From the NCBI GenBank assembly GCA_016210785.1, contig JACQTN010000121.1, positions 1 to 5,323 on the forward strand: a DNA stretch of 5,323 bases, written 5' to 3'. The translations under genes were made by a program, and so were the position numbers. Source of the stretch: Armatimonadota bacterium (GTDB lineage Bacteria > Sysuimicrobiota > Sysuimicrobiia > Sysuimicrobiales > JACQTN01). This document shows positions 1 to 5,323 of this stretch, piece by piece. The notes below the pieces were generated by a model that saw nothing but the letters and a program-made list of their open reading frames with translations, was not told the DNA's origin and did no database searches. The first letter of the stretch is position 1; each line of letters starts with the position of its first letter.

Positions 1-1079
1 ACCGCGAAGGTGATCGACAAGAGCATGGCCACGGTCTGCCGGCGCATGTCTACGTACTTCTGCTCCAGCACGCCCACGTACAGGATGCCGATGATCCTGC
101 CGGTGAGGCTGTGGATCGGCTCGTAGGCGGTGATGTACCAGTCGTTGACGACGAAGGCCCGGCCGATCCAGGGCCTCCCCTCCACGACCACCCGGTTGTA
201 CACGTCCTCCGCGCCGCGCGTCCCGATGGCCCTGGTGCCGTCCAGGTTGAGGACGTTGGTGGAGATCCGCACGTCGTCCAGGAAGATGGTCGACGTGCCG
301 ATGTCCTTGCCCTTGTAGACCACATTCTGGAACACGGTGTGCTTGATCTTATCCACGATCTCCGGGTTCTTGTTGAGGAGGATCCCGCCGTAGACGATGC
401 CCAGGACTTCCCCGCCGCCGTCCATCACCGGCGCCGCGGCCTGCAGCAGCATGCCCGCCGTCTCGGCGGTCTCCCCGCGGAGCCGGGCCCTGGGCGTATC
501 CACGAACCTGATGGCGGCCCGCTCCGCCAGCAGCGGGGACTCCTTTCGCAGGTCGGCGGCCGGCATGATGGCCACCGCGGCCACCGCTTCCTTGCGACGG
601 GCCGCCGTGGCGACCAGCTCGTCCTGGCCGCGGCTGTCGCCGCTGGACGCGGGGTTGCTGGTGCGCAGGAGCACGCGGCCGGAGCGGTCGGTGACCGAGA
701 GGATGTCGAGCCTCTCGCTCCTTCTGATCCGAGTCAGCTCGTCCGCCGCCTGCCCGATGCGGCCGGCCGACAGGGCCTCCCTCAGGTAGAACCTCCCCGC
801 CGTCAGCCGCACCACGTCGTTGACTTGGCGCAGCCGGCCCAGGACGATCTCGCGGGCGGCGTTGAGGTGATTGCGTACCGCCGTCTCGGCCTCGGAGGTG
901 ATCACCCGGCCCAGCAGTTGCGTCCCGGCGATGCTGAAGGCCGCGGTGGCGATGGCGATGATCAGCACGTAGCTGAGGACCAGCTTCGTCGCCATGGACA
1001 TCCTGGCGCGCCCGGTGGCGGCGCGGGCGGAGAGCACCCCGTGCCACCCTCTGACGTTGGCCGGCCGCAGCGTCGCCAC
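1..1079 (-). CDS. Membrane-bound Cache-domain sensor protein, 3' end cut off by window edge
   Basis: The frame stays open for 359 codons from a GTG start to the left edge, so only the N-terminal sensing half is present. Seen: a basic N-terminal stretch of about 30 residues, one hydrophobic segment (about residues 33-57, LVLSYVLIIAIATAAFSI), then a long extracytoplasmic region (about 58-344), then the start of a second hydrophobic segment (about 349-359). The distal part of the sensing region carries the signatures of the Cache_3-Cache_2 fusion type: GIVYGGILLNKNPEIVDKIK (227-246), DVRISTNVLNLDGTRAIGTR (269-288), VVNDWYITAYEPI (310-322) and GILYVGVLEQKY (330-341). Family knowledge: these domains bind small ligands, often organic acids or amines, outside the membrane and drive a histidine kinase, chemotaxis or diguanylate cyclase module. 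That module lies beyond the window, so the output is unknown. The start was chosen at GTG 1079 because AGGTGA sits 7 bases upstream; the in-frame ATGs at 1001 and 995 have no good ribosome site. It begins 32 bases after the iron-sulfur protein gene, so the two are probably co-transcribed. Confidence 0.9.
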   Translation of the reverse strand, partial: MATLRPANVRGWHGVLSARAATGRARMSMATKLVLSYVLIIAIATAAFSIAGTQLLGRVITSEAETAVRNHLNAAREIVLGRLRQVNDVVRLTAGRFYLREALSAGRIGQAADELTRIRRSERLDILSVTDRSGRVLLRTSNPASSGDSRGQDELVATAARRKEAVAAVAIMPAADLRKESPLLAERAAIRFVDTPRARLRGETAETAGMLLQAAAPVMDGGGEVLGIVYGGILLNKNPEIVDKIKHTVFQNVVYKGKDIGTSTIFLDDVRISTNVLNLDGTRAIGTRGAEDVYNRVVVEGRPWIGRAFVVNDWYITAYEPIHSLTGRIIGILYVGVLEQKYVDMRRQTVAMLLSITFA

Positions 1080-1086
1080 TGTCCTT

Positions 1087-1092
1087 TCACCT
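1087..1092 (-). promoter_or_regulatory. Ribosome binding site deciding the GTG start of the Cache sensor
   Basis: On the minus strand the hexamer AGGTGA lies 7 bases before the GTG at 1079. It is complementary to the 3' end of bacterial 16S rRNA (anti-Shine-Dalgarno). The two in-frame ATG codons further down (1001 and 995) lack such a site, so the GTG start is preferred. Confidence 0.65.
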
Positions 1093-1095
1093 GTC

Positions 1096-1125
1096 CGCCA
1101 TGGCCTGTGCCCTACGCCATGGCCT
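1096..1125 (-). repeat. 11-bp direct repeat across the stop codon of the iron-sulfur protein gene
   Basis: On the minus strand AGGCCATGGCG occurs twice, at 1125-1115 and 1106-1096, 19 bases apart. The first copy contains the last Met-Ala codons of the iron-sulfur protein, followed directly by its TAG. The second copy lies in the 32-base spacer and creates a four-codon frame (ATG GCG GAC AGG TGA) whose stop overlaps the sensor's ribosome site. It may be a small local duplication or chance in GC-rich sequence. Confidence 0.5.
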
Positions 1126-2317
1126 CCGCCAGAAGCTCCGTCACATCGCGGACCATCATCCGACCGTCGCCCCCCATCACCTTGAGGGCGTCCTCGAACC
1201 GGGAAATCTCATAAGGGCACGAGACGGCCAGGACGTCGGCGCCGGTGGCCAGGGCTTCCTTGATGCGCCGATCCGAGAGCCGCTCGTACCCTTTGGCCTT
1301 GTAGTAGGTGTCCAGCCACATGCCGCCGCCGCCCCCGCCGCAGCACAGCGTGTTCACGCGGTTGTGGGTCATCTCCACGAGCCTGACTCCGGGGATGGCC
1401 GCCAGCAGCGCGCGCGGCTCCTCGTAGAACCCGTTGTGTCGTCCCAGGCAGCACGAGTCGTGGTAGGTCACCGCGTAGCCGAGCTTCCGGGTGAGCCTTG
1501 GTTTCAACTGGCCCAGGTGTCTGGCGAAGAACGGGGTGGTGTGTTCCACTTCATAATTGAAGCCGACGGCGGGGTACTGATACCTGAAGGCGTCGTATGC
1601 GTGGGCCCCGGAGGTCACGATGCGGTTGAACCGGTACTTGTGGAAGACCGCCATGTTGTAGTCCGTCAGGGTGTCGAACAGGCCGGTCTCGCCCACCAGG
1701 CGGGCGCACTCCCCGGCGCACTTCTCTTCGTTGCCCAGGATGGCAAAGTCAACGCCCAGGGCGTGGAGAATCCGCGCCGTGGCGCGGCTGTTGTCCTGTC
1801 CCCGGGGATGATAGGAGGTGTGGCATTCCACGAACCAGAGCACATCGGCCGGCCTGGGGTCTTCCGCGAAGATGCGGACCGGCACGCCGGCCGTCTTCAC
1901 CCAGGCCGCGCGCTTGCGGGGCGACTCGCCCATGGGGTTCCCGTAGCGGAGGGTGTTTTCCAGGGCCTTCTGCAGCTCGGCGGGCACCTCGGGGAGGCGC
2001 ACGAAGGTCTGCTCCTTCACCAGGGGCAGCAAGACGTCGGTCAGGCGGATGCCGCGCGGGCACTTGGCCAGGCAGGCGTAGCAGGCGACGCAGTTGAGCA
2101 GGCTGTGGCTGGTGAACACCTGCTCCAGCATGCCGGCCCGGAGCATCCCGATGATGCGCCGGGGCGGATAATCCATCACGTCGCCGTAAGGGCAGGTGCC
2201 CGCGCAGACCCCGCACTGCACGCAGGTCAGCACCTTCTTGCCCTCGGGCGTGTCCAGCAGGTTGTCCAGCGTGATCTGAGCGGACGCGGGATTCGACACG
2301 GTTGCGATATCTGGCAT
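1112..2317 (-). CDS. HdrD/GlpC-like (Fe-S)-binding protein with two ferredoxin motifs and two CCG domains
   Basis: A 401-residue soluble electron-transfer protein with no signal peptide or membrane segment. Seen: a first [4Fe-4S] motif with Cys32, 35, 38 and 42 followed by Pro (CVQCGVCAGTCP), a second with Cys76, 79, 82 and 86 (CVACYACLAKCP), then two CCG (cysteine-rich) domains. In the first, Cys165 and Cys200 remain, but the usual CC pair reads C-A and the usual CPHC reads GAHA (237-240). In the second, Cys289/290, Cys325-326 (CCGGGGGGM) and Cys367 are present, but CPxC reads CPYE (367-370). Family knowledge: CCG domains of HdrB/HdrD bind noncubane clusters and act in heterodisulfide or quinone-linked electron transfer; relatives include GlpC and LutA/LldE subunits. 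The donor and acceptor cannot be named here, since no flavoprotein, EtfAB or membrane partner lies in the window. The ATG at 2317 was chosen because conserved-looking sequence begins there and a G-rich ribosome site precedes it; the frame's 149-residue upstream extension is Arg/Pro-rich and unlike protein. The Cache sensor follows 32 bases downstream. Confidence 0.92.
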   Translation of the reverse strand: MPDIATVSNPASAQITLDNLLDTPEGKKVLTCVQCGVCAGTCPYGDVMDYPPRRIIGMLRAGMLEQVFTSHSLLNCVACYACLAKCPRGIRLTDVLLPLVKEQTFVRLPEVPAELQKALENTLRYGNPMGESPRKRAAWVKTAGVPVRIFAEDPRPADVLWFVECHTSYHPRGQDNSRATARILHALGVDFAILGNEEKCAGECARLVGETGLFDTLTDYNMAVFHKYRFNRIVTSGAHAYDAFRYQYPAVGFNYEVEHTTPFFARHLGQLKPRLTRKLGYAVTYHDSCCLGRHNGFYEEPRALLAAIPGVRLVEMTHNRVNTLCCGGGGGGMWLDTYYKAKGYERLSDRRIKEALATGADVLAVSCPYEISRFEDALKVMGGDGRMMVRDVTELLAEAMA

Positions 2318-2320
2318 GGC

Positions 2321-2328
2321 CCACCCCC
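2321..2328 (-). promoter_or_regulatory. Ribosome binding site of the iron-sulfur protein gene
   Basis: GGGGGTGG on the minus strand matches GGAGGTGA at six of eight bases. The G-run ends 6 bases before the ATG at 2317. It supports that internal ATG over the much longer frame reaching back to 2764. No convincing -35/-10 pair was found just upstream. Confidence 0.5.
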
Positions 2329-2572
2329 GTGAGCACACAAGTTCCTGTCTCAGCGTACGTGTGGCGAGGAAGTCCCTCTTCGGTCCGCAGCCCGATCTTG
2401 GCCGACACGCCAGGCGCGCGGTCTCCGGCGCCGGGCGGAGGCCGGGAGACCCGGCGCGATCGCGTACCGCGAAGCCCCGCGCCGCGCGGGCCGCCGGCCG
2501 GGATTTCCACCGCCGGGCGGCGCGGCGCCCCACCGTGGACGGGCCGCGCTTCCGACGAAGATACGGCGCGGA

Positions 2573-2590
2573 CCCGATACCGGTTTCGGG
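2573..2590. promoter_or_regulatory. 18-base near-palindrome, possible operator
   Basis: CCCGATACCGGTTTCGGG is self-complementary around a central ACCGGT, with a single mismatched pair (2578/2585). It lies about 255 bases upstream of the iron-sulfur protein start, in a noncoding region, and is less GC-only than the surrounding repeats. Binding by a dimeric regulator is inference only. Confidence 0.3.
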
Positions 2591-2798
2591 ATCTGGCGCT
2601 GCGCCGGCGGGAAGGCGTGTGAGCGCTTCCGCGGACACTCGGACGGGGTGCCCGCGCGTGGAAGCGATGGGGCGCGCGCGGCGCCGGCGCCTCCTCCCTG
2701 GCGTCCGCCCCGGCAATATGGCGCGCACAAGCGCAGGGCCGGCTTCGCCGAGCCCGAGCATCACTGATTCATCGGCATCCGCACCGTCGCGGGTGGGG

Positions 2799-2829
2799 GA
2801 CCGGGGGAGAGGAAGGCTCTCCCCCGGTC
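2799..2829 (-). terminator. Second hairpin downstream of the acyl-CoA ligase (13-bp perfect stem)
   Basis: GACCGGGGGAGAG (2799-2811) pairs perfectly with CTCTCCCCCGGTC (2817-2829) around a 5-base loop. It lies 14 bases beyond the first hairpin on the ligase transcript. No T-run follows on either strand, so it is not a classical intrinsic terminator. It could be a back-up terminator or a 3'-end stabiliser of the mRNA. Confidence 0.5.
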
Positions 2830-2843
2830 GGACATTTAGTGGA

Positions 2844-2872
2844 GGGTGAAGTGGCGTAAAGCCACTTCACCC
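2844..2872 (-). terminator. Hairpin just after the acyl-CoA ligase stop codon (12-bp perfect stem)
   Basis: GGGTGAAGTGGC (2844-2855) pairs perfectly with GCCACTTCACCC (2861-2872) around a 5-base loop. On the transcribed (minus) strand it starts 6 bases after the TAG of the ligase, where a terminator is expected. The bases after it (TCCACTAAATG) are AT-richer than the surroundings but lack a true U-tract. The position supports transcript termination or 3'-end protection; the mechanism is inferred. Confidence 0.6.
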
Positions 2873-2878
2873 AACCTT

Positions 2879-5062
2879 CTACCCGCGGCGTTTGGCACCC
2901 ACCGGCAGGGGCGGCGGGGTGATCCCCACCCGCACGCGGGCGTCCACAATGGCCGCCCCCTGTCCCTCCGGGAGGACGATCACGGGGTTGAGGTCGAGCT
3001 CCAGGATCTCCGGGATCTCCTCCGCCAGGGCGCCCACCCTGAGGATGATCTCCTCCAGCGCCGCCAGATCGTACCGAGCACCACCCCTGTAACCGGTGAA
3101 GACGGGGAAGGTCTTCAGCTCACGCACCATCTCCCGGACATCCCGCCCGGTGAGCGGTGCCAGGCGAATGCTCACGTCCCTGAGCAACTCCACCAGGACG
3201 CCGCCCGCCCCGCACGCCACGACCGGTCCAAATATCGGATCGTGCGTCACCCCCACCAGCATCTCCATCCCCGTCGGCACCATGGGCTGGACGACCCACC
3301 CGGTCACCGCGACGCCGGCGCGGGCCAGCCGCGCCCGCATGTCCCGTGCCACCCGTTCCACCTGCCGTGCGCCAACCAGGTTGAGCCTGACCGCGCCGGC
3401 TTCGCTCTTGTGCACCAGCCCGGGCACGATCCCCTTGAGCACGACCTTCGTGCCCATCTCCGCGGCGATCCGTCCCGCGTCTTCCGGGCTTTCCGCGCGC
3501 AGGGTGCGGACCGTGGCGATGCCGTGGCAGTCCAGGAGCGCCGCGGTCTCGTCCGGCGGGAGCCACCCGCCTCCGCGGGCCAGGGCCCGGGCCACCAGGG
3601 CGACCGCTTCCTCGCAGCGCGTGCCGGGGGTGGGCCGCGCCGGCTCCTCCGGCGTGGCCAGCCAGCGGCCGTGCTGCACCGCCCGGGCCAGCGCGCGCGC
3701 GGCTGGCTCGGGGAAAGGGTAGGAAGGCACGCGCGTGTCGCCATCGGAGAGGTGGGCCGGGTCGCCGTGGATCCCCGCGAAGATGCTCAGGACCACTACC
3801 CGGCCTTCCAGGTTCCGGGTGGCCCTGACGATCTCCGCCGCGACATCTTCATGCCTGACGGCGATGGGGGGGACGAAGGCGGCGATCACCGCGTCGACCG
3901 CGGGATCGTGGCCCACGATCTCGATGGCGCGCCCGTAGTCTTCGGGCGTGGCCGAGCCCATCATGTCCACCGGGTTGCGCGCCCCGGCCGCGGGCGGCAG
4001 GAAGTCGCGCAGGGCGGCCTGCGTCTGCGGCGACAGCTCGGGCACGCGGAGGCCGAAGCCCTCGCAGGCGTCCGCGGCCAGGATGCCCAGGCCGCCGCCG
4101 TTGGTGAGCACCGCGACCCGGTCTCCCCCGGGCACGGGCTGCGTGGCCAGCAGCGCCGCCACGTCGAACATCTCCCCCAGCGTGTCCACGCGGATCACCC
4201 CAGACTGGCGGAAGAGGGTGTCCACGGTCACATCCGAGGTGGAGACCAGCGCGCCGGTGTGCGACTGCGTGGCGCGGAACCCCGCCGCCGACCGCCCGCT
4301 CTTCACGGCGACGATGGGTTTCTTGCGGGCTACCCTGCGGGTGATGCGCGCGAACTTCCGGGGGTTGCCGAAGGACTCCAGGTACAGGAGGATGACCCGC
4401 GTCCGCTCGTCGTGCTCCCAGTACTGGATCAGATCGTTGCCGGAGATGTCGGCCTTGTTGCCCACCGAGACAAACGAGGACATCCCCAGGCCCAGGCGGT
4501 TGGCGTGGGCGATGATGGCGATGCCCAGCGCGCCCGACTGGGAGAGAAACCCGATGCTGCCGGAGCGCGGCGTCACGCCCACGAACTGCGCGTTCATGCT
4601 GACCCTGGGGTCGGTGTTGACCACCCCCATGCAGTTGGGGCCCACCATCCGCATGCGGTAGCCGCGCACCTTCTCCAGCAACGCCGCTTCCAGGCGCGCC
4701 CCCTCGCCTCCCGCCTCCTTGAATCCGGCCGTGATGACCACGATCCCCTTCACTCCCGTGCGGCCGCACTGGTCCGCCACGTCGACCACGCCGTCTCGGG
4801 GCACCACGATGACGGCCAGATCCACAGGATCGGGGATCGAGCCGACGTCGGGGTAGCACTTGAGCGAGTGGACGGTGGTGGCTTTCGGGTTGACCGGGAA
4901 GATGGTCCCGTTGAACTCGTACTCGATCAGGTTGTGAAGGATCTCACGGCCGATGGAGGTCCGGTCGCGCGAGGCGCCGACGACGGCGATCGACCGCGGC
5001 CGGAAGATGGCGTCGAGGCCGCGGCTGTCGGGATCCTTCGGCCAGGATCGGTTGTTCGGCAT
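2879..5062 (-). CDS. Acetate/acyl-CoA ligase (ADP-forming), fused alpha-beta chain
   Basis: A 727-residue cytoplasmic enzyme that interconverts acyl-CoA + ADP + Pi with free acid + ATP + CoA (ACD type, EC 6.2.1.13 class). Seen, in order: an N-terminal CoA-binding Rossmann domain (about 14-110; IAVVGASRDRTSIG at 25-38), a GPNCMGVVNT loop (141-150), a succinyl-CoA-ligase-like domain with SQSGALG (174-180) and the phosphohistidine motif SHTGA (His268), a linker region around 465-485, then a C-terminal ATP-grasp domain (about 485-715). The latter carries Lys543 (VVLKGI), the second phosphohistidine motif HKSEAGAV (His551) and LDLNPV (689-694), whose Asp and Asn are expected to bind metal. Both relay histidines are present, so it looks active. 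Length fits the single-chain alpha-beta form; no GNAT acetyltransferase domain is attached, unlike Pat-type fusions. The acid used (acetate, propionate, aryl acids or other) cannot be read from sequence. An in-frame TAA 12 bases upstream makes ATG 5062 the first possible ATG. It has its own promoter and is followed by hairpins, so it is probably monocistronic. Confidence 0.95.
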   Translation of the reverse strand: MPNNRSWPKDPDSRGLDAIFRPRSIAVVGASRDRTSIGREILHNLIEYEFNGTIFPVNPKATTVHSLKCYPDVGSIPDPVDLAVIVVPRDGVVDVADQCGRTGVKGIVVITAGFKEAGGEGARLEAALLEKVRGYRMRMVGPNCMGVVNTDPRVSMNAQFVGVTPRSGSIGFLSQSGALGIAIIAHANRLGLGMSSFVSVGNKADISGNDLIQYWEHDERTRVILLYLESFGNPRKFARITRRVARKKPIVAVKSGRSAAGFRATQSHTGALVSTSDVTVDTLFRQSGVIRVDTLGEMFDVAALLATQPVPGGDRVAVLTNGGGLGILAADACEGFGLRVPELSPQTQAALRDFLPPAAGARNPVDMMGSATPEDYGRAIEIVGHDPAVDAVIAAFVPPIAVRHEDVAAEIVRATRNLEGRVVVLSIFAGIHGDPAHLSDGDTRVPSYPFPEPAARALARAVQHGRWLATPEEPARPTPGTRCEEAVALVARALARGGGWLPPDETAALLDCHGIATVRTLRAESPEDAGRIAAEMGTKVVLKGIVPGLVHKSEAGAVRLNLVGARQVERVARDMRARLARAGVAVTGWVVQPMVPTGMEMLVGVTHDPIFGPVVACGAGGVLVELLRDVSIRLAPLTGRDVREMVRELKTFPVFTGYRGGARYDLAALEEIILRVGALAEEIPEILELDLNPVIVLPEGQGAAIVDARVRVGITPPPLPVGAKRRG

Positions 5063-5071
5063 GCGCGGCCG

Positions 5072-5100
5072 ATCTTACCGGACCCCTCATGCCGAGTCAA
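5072..5100 (-). promoter_or_regulatory. Sigma70-like promoter of the acyl-CoA ligase, near-leaderless
   Basis: On the minus strand TTGACT (5100-5095, five of six matches to TTGACA) is followed after exactly 17 bases by TAAGAT (5077-5072, four of six matches to TATAAT). The expected transcription start is near 5064-5065, only 2-3 bases before the ATG at 5062. No Shine-Dalgarno sequence fits in between, and none is seen just upstream. The mRNA is therefore predicted to be leaderless or nearly so. Confidence 0.6.
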
Positions 5101-5102
5101 AG

Positions 5103-5135
5103 GCGGGCCAGCTTCGACTCCGCTACCTGGCCCGC
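5103..5135. promoter_or_regulatory. 9-bp perfect dyad directly upstream of the ligase promoter
   Basis: GCGGGCCAG (5103-5111) and CTGGCCCGC (5127-5135) form a perfect inverted repeat with a 15-base spacer, ending 3 bases before the -35 box. Its centre is about 54 bases upstream of the predicted transcription start, a usual place for an activator site. It could instead be a hairpin ending transcription from a gene beyond the right edge. Confidence 0.35.
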
Positions 5136-5299
5136 GAGGAGGCGGCCTGCCGCACGGACCGCTCCCCTCGCCCGGACCGACCGCGCGCACCAGCCTTGCG
5201 CGGGAATGGAACGGCAGGGTTACGATTGTGTCGAACGTCGTCTTGCGCGGCGGCCGAGCGGCCGGCAAGGGACACATCCGACACGGCGCCGCCGTCTTG

Positions 5300-5317
5300 A
5301 CCGGCGCCTTCGCCGGT
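5300..5317 (+). terminator. Short hairpin with T-rich tail near the right edge
   Basis: ACCGGCG (5300-5306) pairs perfectly with CGCCGGT (5311-5317) around CCTT; TTCTAC follows on the plus strand. It resembles a weak intrinsic terminator for plus-strand transcription, but no plus-strand gene is recognisable in front of it and the window ends here. Confidence 0.25.
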
Positions 5318-5323
5318 TTCTAC

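Larger units (their letters stand above)
2318..2878. other. 561-bp intergenic region without a convincing gene
   Basis: This gap separates the acyl-CoA ligase gene from the iron-sulfur protein gene. Open frames exist on both strands, but their products are Arg/Pro/Gly-rich with no domain-like pattern, as expected from GC-rich noncoding DNA. The half next to the ligase holds two perfect hairpins (2844-2872, 2799-2829). The middle holds an 18-base near-palindrome (2573-2590) and the GC-only palindrome GGCGCCGGCGCC (2680-2691). The promoter of the iron-sulfur/sensor unit should lie here, but I could not pick one with confidence. No tRNA, insertion-sequence end or gene remnant was recognised. Confidence 0.6.

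Noticed and set aside
111..1214. Long plus-strand open frame opposite the Cache sensor
   Set aside because: It is antisense to a clearly conserved Cache domain. Its product is His/Gly/Asp/Arg-rich without motifs, as expected for a shadow frame in GC-rich DNA.
1100..2332. 410-codon plus-strand open frame opposite the iron-sulfur protein
   Set aside because: The opposite strand carries ordered cysteine motifs of a known family. This frame has no recognisable domain and spans the whole of that gene.
2680..2691. GGCGCCGGCGCC palindrome
   Set aside because: A GC-only palindrome in a long GC-rich stretch is likely by chance and is not tied to a gene start.
2350..2730. Minus-strand 126-codon open frame in the intergenic gap
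   Set aside because: Arg/Pro/Gly-rich product with no domain-like pattern and no ribosome site; it looks like chance openness in GC-rich DNA.
1112..2764. 550-residue version of the iron-sulfur protein starting at 2764
   Set aside because: The extra 149 N-terminal residues are Arg/Pro/Gly-rich with no domain pattern, and a ribosome site precedes the internal ATG at 2317, where family-like sequence begins.
2316..2849. Plus-strand 177-codon open frame in the intergenic gap
   Set aside because: The product is Arg/Ala/Ser-rich and low in complexity, the frame runs through a 13-bp hairpin, and no convincing ribosome site was found.
5123..5323. Minus-strand frame of 66 codons entering from the right edge, a possible C-terminus of an upstream gene
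   Set aside because: Third codon positions are much less G/C-biased than in the three real genes, the tail is Arg/Gly/Ser-rich, and its stop falls inside the dyad. It cannot be fully excluded without sequence further right.
5206..5323. Plus-strand frame from ATG 5206 open to the right edge
   Set aside because: The product is extremely Arg-rich, there is no good ribosome site, and a terminator-like hairpin lies within the frame.

Overview
This is a high-GC window (roughly 70% by eye) from a bacterium, with three recognisable protein genes, all read on the minus strand (right to left). The G/C-rich third codon positions, Shine-Dalgarno-type starts on two genes and a sigma70-like promoter on the third all point to bacteria. 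The gene content is an ADP-forming acyl-CoA synthetase, a heterodisulfide-reductase-like iron-sulfur protein and a Cache-domain sensor. This fits an organic-acid-using, probably anaerobic or facultative lineage. The sequence alone does not settle the phylum.

Layout in transcription order. Positions 5063-5323 are an upstream flank with a 9-bp dyad (5103-5135) just behind a good -35/-10 promoter (5072-5100). Positions 2879-5062 encode a 727-aa single-chain acetate/acyl-CoA ligase (ADP-forming). The promoter is so close to its ATG that the mRNA should have almost no 5' leader. Two perfect hairpins (2844-2872 and 2799-2829) follow its stop codon and probably end this unit. Positions 2318-2878 are a 561-bp gap with no convincing gene but with these hairpins and an operator-like palindrome (2573-2590).

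A second unit follows. Positions 1112-2317 encode a 401-aa soluble protein with two [4Fe-4S] ferredoxin motifs and two CCG domains, several of whose usual cysteines are replaced. Thirty-two bases later, at 1079, a membrane-anchored Cache sensor begins; it runs off the left edge, so its output domain (kinase, chemotaxis or other) is not visible.

How they may work together (inference): the ligase interconverts an acyl-CoA and the free acid with ATP formation or use. The iron-sulfur protein carries electrons between an unidentified donor and acceptor. The co-transcribed sensor may report an extracytoplasmic small ligand, such as a carboxylate. The hairpins and the gap suggest that the ligase is transcribed separately from the redox/sensor pair. 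There is no sign of mobile elements, CRISPR arrays, tRNA or rRNA. I see no clear case for an entirely new system; the most unusual points are the near-leaderless promoter, the cysteine-poor CCG domains and the redox-protein/sensor pairing.
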